The position numbers were made by a program, and so were the translations under genes. From assembly GCA_002690085.1 (NCBI GenBank), contig NZDM01000097.1, forward strand, positions 1 through 8,785: a stretch of DNA of 8,785 nt, written 5' to 3'. Below the pieces are notes generated by a model. The model was not told the origin of the DNA, searched no databases, and saw only the letters and a list, made by a program, of their open reading frames with translations. The stretch is from Flavobacteriaceae bacterium. Its GTDB lineage: Bacteria; Bacteroidota; Bacteroidia; Flavobacteriales; Flavobacteriaceae. Below are positions 1 through 6,724 of the stretch, in pieces; positions within the stretch are counted from its first letter, which is position 1; the number at the start of each line of letters is the position of its first letter.

Positions 1-1565
1 CAATTTGATGAAATTTGATCTCCAACGAAATTCCAACCGAAATTGTCTATCAAAGATTGTCTCTCATTGTAACTATTACAATAGATCAAATTTTCTGCTC
101 CAAGAGAAACATTATTTAAAACGTTTTGCCCAGACCAACCAATTAGAATATTGTCATAATTAGATTCAGAAATTCCTGATAAGCTTAACATTTCCTCCAT
201 ATTATAAACATTTGAAACGTCCCAAGAACTCAAATCTTGGTCAAAAGCTTCTGCTAAAAAAAACATTTTCTCCATATCACTTATTGAACTGGTATCCCAA
301 TTATTTAAAGGTAGATTGAATGCGGTTGCAGCAGCAAACATATAGATAGCGTTTGTTGCATTACTAACATCCCAAGAATTTAAGTCTTGGTTAAATGATG
401 AAGCACCACTAAATACATAGGATATGTCTGTAACATTAGATGTATCCCATAAAGCAATTGGTTGATTAAATGCAGTAGCACCCATAAACATTGCACTCAT
501 ATCAGTTACATTAGAAAAATTCCAATTGTTTAGGGGGTTATTAAATGTATCAGCACCCATAAACATAAGGCTCATATCTGTGACATTCGAAACATCCCAA
601 TTATCAAGAGGTTGGTTAAAAGATCCTGAATTATAAAACATTGCACTCATGTCAGTTACATTGGAGACATCCCAATTATTTAAAGGCTGATCAAAAAACG
701 CTGTTATCGAAAACATCTCGCTCATGTTAATTACATTGGAAACATTCCAGTTATTTAAAGGCTGATTAAATTCTGTTGCTTGCAAAAACATCTTTCCCAT
801 GCTTTCTACATTACTTACATCCCAATTATTTAAAGGTTGATTAAAAACTGTAGCTTCTCTAAACATATTTTCCATGCTTTCTACATTACTTACATCCCAA
901 TTATTTAAAGGTTGATTAAATGATGATGCGAGCCAAAACATTGCGTACATGTTATCAACATTACTAACATCCCAATTATCTAATGGTTGATTAAATGATG
1001 AAGCTCGACTAAATATATACGGCATGTATGTGACATTAGATGTATCCCATGAATTTAAATTTTCATTAAATGAGCTAGCATAATTAAACATATAAGACAT
1101 GTCTGTGGCATTTGATGTATCCCATGAACCTATGGGCTGGTTAAAATTATTACAACCATAAAAAACACCAATCATATTACTAACATTACTTACATCCCAG
1201 TTAGATATATCCTGGTTAAAACTTAAACAACCATAAAACATATATTCCATATTATTAAGGCTACTAACGTCCCAATTAGATATATCTTGGTTAAATTCTG
1301 TACAATTAACAAACATCTCTCTCATGTTAATTATATTGGAAACATTCCATTGACTGATATCATCATTAAAAAGATAATGATTTTTAAAAAGTTCTTGCAT
1401 GTCTGTAACTGAGGAAGTATCCCAATTTGATATGTGACCATATGTCGTCTCTGCAGTTAATTGATCGGAAACCCACATATCAACGGCAGCGTTTATATTT
1501 GTGTTATCTAATGCTGTTTGAGAGAAACAAAATGTCGAAAAAGAAATAAAAAAATATTTAAACAT
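1..1565 (-). CDS. BspA/DUF285-family repeat surface protein, C-terminus beyond window
   Basis: Partial gene: 521 codons read without a stop to the left edge. The start is ATG at 1565-1563; an in-frame TGA lies six codons upstream and no other start falls between. Residues 1-16 (MFKYFFISFSTFCFSQ) look like a short signal peptide, so the product should be exported. Residues 41-465 are 17 tandem 25-residue units with core FNQPLNNWDVSN followed by V-x-x-M-x-x-M-F, the hallmark of the DUF285 / BspA-like leucine-rich-repeat family. Residues 466-521 are a non-repeat cap containing ILIGWSGQ, LIYCNSY and SLIDNFGW, which I recall as typical of Bacteroidota members. Such proteins often end in a T9SS sorting domain; here that part is not visible. 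The family is linked to surface adhesion and binding, but the actual ligand cannot be read from the sequence. The gene lies 122 bp downstream of the CotH gene on the same strand. No clear TAnnTTTG promoter was found in that gap, so co-transcription is possible. Confidence 0.9.
   Translation of the reverse strand, partial: MFKYFFISFSTFCFSQTALDNTNINAAVDMWVSDQLTAETTYGHISNWDTSSVTDMQELFKNHYLFNDDISQWNVSNIINMREMFVNCTEFNQDISNWDVSSLNNMEYMFYGCLSFNQDISNWDVSNVSNMIGVFYGCNNFNQPIGSWDTSNATDMSYMFNYASSFNENLNSWDTSNVTYMPYIFSRASSFNQPLDNWDVSNVDNMYAMFWLASSFNQPLNNWDVSNVESMENMFREATVFNQPLNNWDVSNVESMGKMFLQATEFNQPLNNWNVSNVINMSEMFSITAFFDQPLNNWDVSNVTDMSAMFYNSGSFNQPLDNWDVSNVTDMSLMFMGADTFNNPLNNWNFSNVTDMSAMFMGATAFNQPIALWDTSNVTDISYVFSGASSFNQDLNSWDVSNATNAIYMFAAATAFNLPLNNWDTSSISDMEKMFFLAEAFDQDLSSWDVSNVYNMEEMLSLSGISESNYDNILIGWSGQNVLNNVSLGAENLIYCNSYNERQSLIDNFGWNFVGDQISSN
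171..1445 (-). repeat. Tandem array of 17 x 75-bp units (25-residue DUF285 repeats)
   Basis: Seventeen consecutive units of exactly 75 bp (1275 bp) with no insertion or deletion. The invariant Trp codon recurs every 75 bases from about 1424 down to about 224. Each unit has Phe at position 1, Trp at 8, Asp or Asn at 9, Ser at 11, usually Met at 16 and 19, and usually Phe at 20. Units 7-12 in gene order (about 546-995) are closest to one another; units near both ends are more diverged. Units 2, 3 and 4 have Cys at unit position 23, where most others have Ala. Confidence 0.93.
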
Positions 1566-1687
1566 AACTTTAAATTTAATTCAATTTACTAAAATCAATT
1601 TAAAAAATTTCAAATGCGATAATACAAAAGCGGATAAAATAAAACCAATGGCAAATGAAATGCACTAAAGAAACGTGACGCTTAGTT

Positions 1688-4291
1688 TTATTTTTTTATA
1701 ATCTTTCTAATTAGTAAATCTGTATCGGTCTCTATTTGCAGTAAATAAATCCCAGCTTGATAAGCGCTTAAATCAAATTCTATTTGCCTTCCATCAAAAT
1801 TATATGTAGTCAATAATTGTCCACTTAAGCCAAATATTTTCAGATTATTAATATTTTTTGAGGTGGAATTTATCCTCAAAATATCTGAAACAGGATTTGG
1901 GTAAACCGTTAAAAGAGATTCTGACTGAAATTGCGCAGATGATAAGTTCTCAGCAGTATCATTTTGAGCTACCCAACTGCTGGCCAAAGCATTGTCTAAA
2001 TCTAAACTGATGAGTTTTAAAAAGGCCCCTTCTCCATCAGCTTCTTCTGGCCAGGGCAAAACATCATTGTAAATGACAAGGTCTATTATATTGCCATAAG
2101 CGTCCCTTAAAATCAAATCTTCACCGTCATTAGATAAGCTTCTTGAAAATTCACCAAATGGTTCAAATCCATAGCGCTGAATAAAAGAATCCGTCTCATT
2201 AGATAGAAATATTGATTGCTGACCTGGCAGCATCTCACCATTTGGAAATTGATATGTAAGTCCCAAACCTCCAAAATAAATCCCTGTTAAATCAACAGAT
2301 GAAGAACTGTTATTCGTGATTTCTATAAATTCAAAATCACTTGAATCTAACTCATCATCTACAAGAGGGTGATAATTAATTCTTGAGATAACCAAAGCTG
2401 GAGTAGTAATGTCATCGCATAAGCTTGTATCTGTCAATTCATTTGATATCCAATTAATTCTCTCTGTAATAAAAGCCTTTATCTCTAAAATCTGCTGTGA
2501 AAATGTACCTGTAGTTCCTGAAACTATTTCTTGACGTCCAGCAGCTTCGTTAATCAGCGAGGTGGTGGCATCAATAAGCGCAAATATTTCTTCAGAACTA
2601 AGCGGCATTCCAGTAGCCGTAAGTTCTTGCCAGCGTCGAGTCAAATAGCAATTAAACATGGGGTCATCAAAAAGATCTTTCCAAAATTTAGGCCCCATGT
2701 TATCTTGGTCAAAAAATTGCCAAATATCCGTGTGACTTCTATCAAAACCCCAGTCAAATAAGTCATTCCCATATGTTAAATTGAAATCCCAAACTGGACC
2801 CGCCCTGAGTTTGCCATTGCGATCTTTGTGAAAGAAAGTGCTAAACTCATACCCATCTACATTTGATGCCAACTCATTGATAATCATAAAATCTATAAAT
2901 GAAGGAATATCAATTATTGAAGGGAAACCTTGGATGACATCACTGTTACTTGGGTTATCTACCATAGATTGAAGCGTTTCAAACTGATTTCTTATATAAT
3001 CGTGTTGTTCGTAATATATATCGTTAAGATTGGGGTGTTCATGAATAAAATTACTTTGCCAGCCTCCGTAATTATCCATGGACCAAGCCGCTACATCTGC
3101 ACCCTCAGTTTTGTCTGTTTTTGTAATATAACCACCTGTTAGTTTGGGAAGTGTTCTATCTTCTTCTTTGATTTTTTTTATATCTATCCTACTATCATCT
3201 GCTTTTAATTTTTCCTGTAGAATGTATATACCTCGAAATTCTCCATTTAAGATCACTTCACAATAGCGTCCTCTTGAGGCATAATTTCCAATCAAATTTG
3301 ACAACCTATAACTTATAAAGTCTCTTATAAATGAAGGGTCATATGCAAGACCATTTAAAATCCAATCATTTTCTTTGGGCATATCTAGAAACCCTTCATT
3401 AACTTTTTCTCCCAAATCATCATAGGGCGTAAAGGCATATTGTTTTTTATCTAAAAGACTTGAAGTTGAACCGCGATATTCAATTTTTATAGCACCATCA
3501 TAATCAAGTGCAGTTGGATCATTTACATCACTTAAAAAATTACGCTCCCCATCGCCTTTGAAAATAATTTGCATTGTTGCATCTATTTTTGGATCGTTTG
3601 GAATCTCCTGTCCTTCTGCTGTTTCAATAATAACAATAGGTAAATTAGAGGACTCAAAATCAACTTCTACAGCAACACTAGGTTCAACGAACCATGATGG
3701 AGGTGTTCTGTAATCATTAGATACATTATTAATTCCTAAAGACAAAACAGGTAGTGCAGATAAATCAGAAGAATCTAAGGTAAAATTGTGGACTTGAACT
3801 GCGATGACATTATATCCGTTGTTTAAAAGTATTGGATCTACTGCAAAACGTTCGGGTAACAATCCTCGAGGAAGATTTGGCTCTCTCCATCCATCACTTG
3901 GTTGATTATAATCCGGAACAGCCCCAGTCATTAGATTCCTAGCGACCTCTTGCCCATTAACATAAGCAACAAAACCATCGTCATAATCTATATCCAATAT
4001 CACAGAGTTTATAGCTGAGGCGTCAGTAATATAAAAAGTCTTTCGTATGTAAATTGACATTGTACTCTCAACAATAGTCGCATCATCATCGTCCCCATAT
4101 CCAAAGCCAGAAATTCCAGTATTCCAAGCAGTCGAGTTAAATGCTAATTGCGTCCAATTTGGATTGGGCTGAGACGTTGGAGTTATGTAATCCCAATAAT
4201 CTCCTGGTAAAACAACGCTCTCCCAGTGGTCTACCTGTGAATGCATTGAAAAGGATAAAATCAATAAGAAAACAAAAAAGTATCTCGACAT
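1688..4291 (-). CDS. Secreted CotH-kinase / lamin-tail protein with T9SS type A sorting domain
   Basis: 867 residues, complete, ATG start and TAA stop. Residues 1-19 form a signal peptide (MSRYFFVFLL, ending near HSQ). Residues about 20-190 look like a galactose-binding-type beta-sandwich (DYDDGFVAYVNGQEVAR at 102-118). Residues about 215-620 match the CotH kinase family: YRGSTSS and DKKQYAF at 272-287 (candidate ATP-binding Lys282/283), YILQEK at 356-361 (Glu360), NVDG at 477-480 (candidate catalytic Asp479) and WDFN at 501-504 (candidate metal-binding Asp502). Residues about 630-775 are a lamin-tail domain (FEFIEITN; LSNDGEDLILRD). Residues about 794-867 are a T9SS type A sorting domain (VYPNPVSDILRI; YQAGIYLLQI). 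CotH proteins are atypical kinases; Bacillus CotH phosphorylates spore-coat proteins. By inference this one is exported, attached to the cell surface or released, and acts on an extracellular protein or ligand. It could instead be a non-catalytic adhesin or spore-coat-like scaffold. A candidate promoter lies just upstream. Confidence 0.93.
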   Translation of the reverse strand: MSRYFFVFLLILSFSMHSQVDHWESVVLPGDYWDYITPTSQPNPNWTQLAFNSTAWNTGISGFGYGDDDDATIVESTMSIYIRKTFYITDASAINSVILDIDYDDGFVAYVNGQEVARNLMTGAVPDYNQPSDGWREPNLPRGLLPERFAVDPILLNNGYNVIAVQVHNFTLDSSDLSALPVLSLGINNVSNDYRTPPSWFVEPSVAVEVDFESSNLPIVIIETAEGQEIPNDPKIDATMQIIFKGDGERNFLSDVNDPTALDYDGAIKIEYRGSTSSLLDKKQYAFTPYDDLGEKVNEGFLDMPKENDWILNGLAYDPSFIRDFISYRLSNLIGNYASRGRYCEVILNGEFRGIYILQEKLKADDSRIDIKKIKEEDRTLPKLTGGYITKTDKTEGADVAAWSMDNYGGWQSNFIHEHPNLNDIYYEQHDYIRNQFETLQSMVDNPSNSDVIQGFPSIIDIPSFIDFMIINELASNVDGYEFSTFFHKDRNGKLRAGPVWDFNLTYGNDLFDWGFDRSHTDIWQFFDQDNMGPKFWKDLFDDPMFNCYLTRRWQELTATGMPLSSEEIFALIDATTSLINEAAGRQEIVSGTTGTFSQQILEIKAFITERINWISNELTDTSLCDDITTPALVISRINYHPLVDDELDSSDFEFIEITNNSSSSVDLTGIYFGGLGLTYQFPNGEMLPGQQSIFLSNETDSFIQRYGFEPFGEFSRSLSNDGEDLILRDAYGNIIDLVIYNDVLPWPEEADGEGAFLKLISLDLDNALASSWVAQNDTAENLSSAQFQSESLLTVYPNPVSDILRINSTSKNINNLKIFGLSGQLLTTYNFDGRQIEFDLSAYQAGIYLLQIETDTDLLIRKIIKK

Positions 4292-4310
4292 AATAAATTG
4301 GTTAACACAA

Positions 4311-4342
4311 CAAAAATACCTAATTATGAAATCGCAGTCAAA
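4311..4342 (-). promoter_or_regulatory. Candidate Bacteroidota-type promoter for the CotH gene
   Basis: Read on the minus strand, TTTG (4342-4339) is followed after 20 bases by TATTTTTG (4318-4311), an exact match to the TAnnTTTG -7 element with a spacing within the usual range for this phylum. Transcription would start near 4304, giving a leader of about 13 bases. No Shine-Dalgarno sequence precedes the ATG, as is normal in this phylum. This suggests transcription separate from tdh-kbl. The match is short and the region is AT-rich, so chance is possible. Confidence 0.45.
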
Positions 4343-4381
4343 ATATAAGGTTAAAAAATTCCAAAATCAGATTATGAAATC
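4323..4381. repeat. Pair of 11-bp direct repeats in the kbl-CotH gap
   Basis: attatgaaatc occurs at 4323-4333 and again at 4371-4381, start to start 48 bp apart. The first copy lies between the two candidate promoter elements of the CotH gene; the second abuts the kbl stop codon. It could be a pair of regulator sites or a chance repeat in AT-rich DNA. Confidence 0.35.
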
Positions 4382-5575
4382 CTAAATGACATTTAATTTT
4401 TTACCAACTTTAATAAATGCCTTTAATGCTTTGTCTAAGTGTTCTTTTGTATGTGCAGCAGATAGTTGAACTCTTATTCTTGCCTTATCTTTTGGAACCA
4501 CTGGGAAGAAAAATCCAATGACATAAATCCCTTCATCAAGAAGTGCGTTGGCCATGTCTTGAGATAGCTTGGCGTCATATAACATCACAGGAACAATGGC
4601 AGCATCTGCGCCGATAAGTTCAAAACCTGCTTTCTCCATTTCAGTTCTAAAATAATCTGTATTTTTTTTTAATCGATCTCTTAAGGAGGTGTCTTCTGAT
4701 ATAAGTTCAAAAACCTTGAGCGAAGCACCCACAATGGCAGGTGATAAAGAATTAGAAAATAGGTAAGGTCTTGATTTCTGACGCAATATTTCAATGATTT
4801 CCTTTTTTCCAGTAGTAAATCCCCCCATCGCACCCCCAAGTGCTTTTCCTAGAGTTCCAGTTATAATATCAACCCGTCCCAAGACCCCTTTTAATTCGAT
4901 GGTACCTCTACCTGTTTTTCCTATAAACCCAGATGCGTGGCATTCATCAACCATTACAAGCGAATCGTATTTATCTGCTAAATCACAAATCTTATCTAAA
5001 TGGGCTACGATTCCATCCATTGAAAAAACACCATCAGTTACAATAATTTTGAAGCGGTGATTTTGCTTGTTTGCTTCGATGAGCTGAGCTTCTAAAGCTT
5101 CCATGTCATTATTAGCATAGCGATAGCGAGCAGCCTTACACAAACGAACGCCATCAATAATTGAGGCGTGATTTAGCGCATCTGATATAATCGCATCTTC
5201 TTTACTCAATAACGGCTCAAAGACCCCGCCGTTTGCATCAAAAGCTGCAGCATATAAAATGGTGTCCTCACAATGAAAAAACTCAGCAATTTTATGCTCT
5301 AGTTGTTTGTGAATGTCTTGAGTTCCACAAATAAAACGCACGGAAGACATTCCAAAGCCATGTGAATCTAGCGTGTCCTTAGCTGCTTGAACAACTGCTT
5401 TGTTATTAGATAATCCTAAGTAATTATTCGAGCAAAAATTAATAACTTCTTCTCCAGTTGATACTTTTATAACTGCATCTTGAGAGGTTGTTATGATGCG
5501 TTCTTTTTTATATAATCCTTTGGCTGTAATTTCTTTTAACTCATTTCGCAAGTTGTCCTTGATAGCTCCGTACAT
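4382..5575 (-). CDS. kbl: Glycine C-acetyltransferase (2-amino-3-ketobutyrate CoA ligase)
   Basis: 397 residues, ATG start, TAG stop; the E. coli enzyme is 398 residues by memory and this aligns end to end. It is a cytoplasmic PLP-dependent alpha-oxoamine synthase that cleaves 2-amino-3-ketobutyrate with CoA to glycine and acetyl-CoA, the second step of threonine breakdown. Visible signatures: INFCSNNYLGL (45-55), SHGFGMSSVRFICGTQD (71-87), SDALNHASIIDGVR (131-144, His136 stacking on PLP), VMVDECH (207-213, Asp210 pairing with the PLP nitrogen), TGTLGKALGG (239-248, Lys244 as the Schiff-base lysine), SRPYLFSNSL (268-277) and ARIRVQLSAAHT (365-376, arginines for the substrate carboxylate). All key residues are present. 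It starts six bases after the tdh stop, so the two form an operon in pathway order. The related 8-amino-7-oxononanoate and 5-aminolevulinate synthases are less likely, given the near-identical Kbl motifs and the tdh neighbour. Confidence 0.97.
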   Translation of the reverse strand: MYGAIKDNLRNELKEITAKGLYKKERIITTSQDAVIKVSTGEEVINFCSNNYLGLSNNKAVVQAAKDTLDSHGFGMSSVRFICGTQDIHKQLEHKIAEFFHCEDTILYAAAFDANGGVFEPLLSKEDAIISDALNHASIIDGVRLCKAARYRYANNDMEALEAQLIEANKQNHRFKIIVTDGVFSMDGIVAHLDKICDLADKYDSLVMVDECHASGFIGKTGRGTIELKGVLGRVDIITGTLGKALGGAMGGFTTGKKEIIEILRQKSRPYLFSNSLSPAIVGASLKVFELISEDTSLRDRLKKNTDYFRTEMEKAGFELIGADAAIVPVMLYDAKLSQDMANALLDEGIYVIGFFFPVVPKDKARIRVQLSAAHTKEHLDKALKAFIKVGKKLNVI

Positions 5576-5581
5576 TAATTA

Positions 5582-6535
5582 TTAATTTATTTTATTATAC
5601 TTTTCTTCTAACTTTTCTAACATCACGATTGTCATCGATTTTAAATTAAATTTTGGTTCCCAGCCCCAGTCGTTCCTGGCTTCCTTATCGTCTATACTTT
5701 TAGGCCAATTGTCGGCAATTACTTGTCTAAAATCAGGCTGGTATTCAATTTCAAAACTAGGATATTGTTTTTTAATTGCTTCGTATATTTCGCTAGGATT
5801 TAAACTCATTGATCCTAAATTATATGATGTTCTTGTTTTAATGTTTTCTTTAGGAGTCTGCATAAGCTCAATAGTAGCTCTTATAGCATCTTCCATAAAT
5901 ACCATTGGCAGCTTGGTGTCAGCTTTTAAAAAACATTTGTAGTTTTCTCTTTTCACAGCACTGTGATAAATATCGACTGCATAATCTGTCGTTCCCCCTC
6001 CAGGCATCGATTGATAGCCAATAACTCCAGGATACCTAATTGAACGTATGTCTAAATCGTATTTATTAAAATAGTATTGTGCCCAGTTCTCACCAGCAGC
6101 TTTACTAATTCCATAGACAGTAGCGGGATTCAAAAACGCTGATTGTGGACTATTTTGTAGAGGCGCTTTGGTTCCATAAACTGCTATAGAGCTAGGGAAA
6201 AACACTTTGTTTACAGTGCTATTTATCGAAACTTCAAAAACATTTAACATCATTTTAATGTTTAATTCCCACGTTTTTAAAGGATGCTGTTCACCTTTTG
6301 CAGACAATATAGCTGCAAGATGATAAATCTGAGTTACGGAATATTTTTTAATAATAGTACGAATTGATGTTATATCAGTTGCGTCTAAAAGTTCAAATAC
6401 ACCCTCAAAATTATGGTCTAAATAAATGTCAGACGCTATAACATTAGTAATTCCATAGATCTTTTGAAGTTCTTTAATTAATACAGAACCTAACTGACCC
6501 CTAGCACCAATAACTAAAACAATATCTTCGCTCAA
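5582..6535 (-). CDS. tdh: L-threonine 3-dehydrogenase, short-chain (epimerase-like) type
   Basis: 317 residues, TAA stop. An extended short-chain dehydrogenase/reductase that oxidises L-threonine to 2-amino-3-ketobutyrate with NAD+, in the cytoplasm. Rossmann motif GARGQLG (10-16), acidic Asp36 for the NAD ribose, and the catalytic set Ser115/116 (FPSSIAVYG), Tyr141 and Lys145 (YGISK). YPGVIGYQSMPGGGTTDYAV (168-187), KLPMVFMEDAI (208-218) and DNWPKSIDD (275-283) mark the threonine dehydrogenase branch rather than a sugar epimerase; the zinc-dependent Tdh of E. coli is unrelated. The start codon is TTG (6535-6533). An in-frame TAA sits three codons upstream (TAA TTT ATT TTG) and no ATG or GTG occurs before the Rossmann motif, so TTG is the best start, with the ATT just upstream a poorer option. 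First gene of the tdh-kbl operon. The rare start may limit its translation. Confidence 0.96.
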   Translation of the reverse strand: MSEDIVLVIGARGQLGSVLIKELQKIYGITNVIASDIYLDHNFEGVFELLDATDITSIRTIIKKYSVTQIYHLAAILSAKGEQHPLKTWELNIKMMLNVFEVSINSTVNKVFFPSSIAVYGTKAPLQNSPQSAFLNPATVYGISKAAGENWAQYYFNKYDLDIRSIRYPGVIGYQSMPGGGTTDYAVDIYHSAVKRENYKCFLKADTKLPMVFMEDAIRATIELMQTPKENIKTRTSYNLGSMSLNPSEIYEAIKKQYPSFEIEYQPDFRQVIADNWPKSIDDKEARNDWGWEPKFNLKSMTIVMLEKLEEKYNKIN

Positions 6536-6724
6536 AATAAATTATTTACGGAGTTAAAATTAGTAATAATTAAATTATTTAAGCTCAATTAAAACAATAA
6601 AAAACAATCAAAATTTTAATAAAAATAAATGTAAAGCAGTGTATGATACCTTATAATCTTATTTGAATATTTATTATCTTAGCTAACGAGGATATTATTT
6701 ACAAACTTAGGATTCTTAAGATCA
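6536..6724. promoter_or_regulatory. AT-rich divergent spacer between tdh and the SulP gene
   Basis: 189 bp that should hold the promoters of both the tdh-kbl operon (leftward) and the SulP gene (rightward). I found no strong promoter for either. The best leftward match is TAAGTTTG (minus strand, 6709-6702), an exact TAnnTTTG, but it lacks a good TTTG upstream and would give a leader of about 160 bases. A rightward TATCTTAG (6675-6682) differs from the consensus at one base and has no -33 partner. No tRNA, riboswitch or coding sequence was recognised. Confidence 0.5.

Noticed and set aside
171..1445. CRISPR array or satellite DNA reading of the 75-bp periodicity
   Set aside because: The units are contiguous and diverged, with no constant repeat and unique spacer structure. 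The frame stays open throughout and encodes a known protein repeat.
1566..1687. Terminator for the CotH gene or promoter for the repeat protein
   Set aside because: The ACTAA / TTAGT arms just after the CotH stop are too short and AT-rich, and no exact TAnnTTTG with a -33 partner is present.
2531..2761. Plus-strand open frame of 76 codons
   Set aside because: Lies wholly opposite the CotH kinase coding region, with basic low-complexity composition and no recognisable domain; an antisense shadow.
2930..3142. Plus-strand open frame of 70 codons with a hydrophobic stretch
   Set aside because: Antisense to the conserved CotH domain; the hydrophobic run is what reverse reading of Asn/Asp/Tyr-rich codons gives.
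4312..4354. Possible terminator after kbl: ACCTTAT and ATTAGGT arms before a T-rich run on the minus strand
   Set aside because: The stem is only seven pairs with one mismatch and a loop of more than 20 bases, and it overlaps the better promoter candidate.
4794..5060. Plus-strand open frame of 88 codons
   Set aside because: Antisense to the PLP-lysine region of kbl, one of the most conserved stretches of that enzyme.
5709..5942. Plus-strand open frame of 77 codons resembling a small membrane protein
   Set aside because: Antisense to the C-terminal half of tdh, with no independent start signal or family match.
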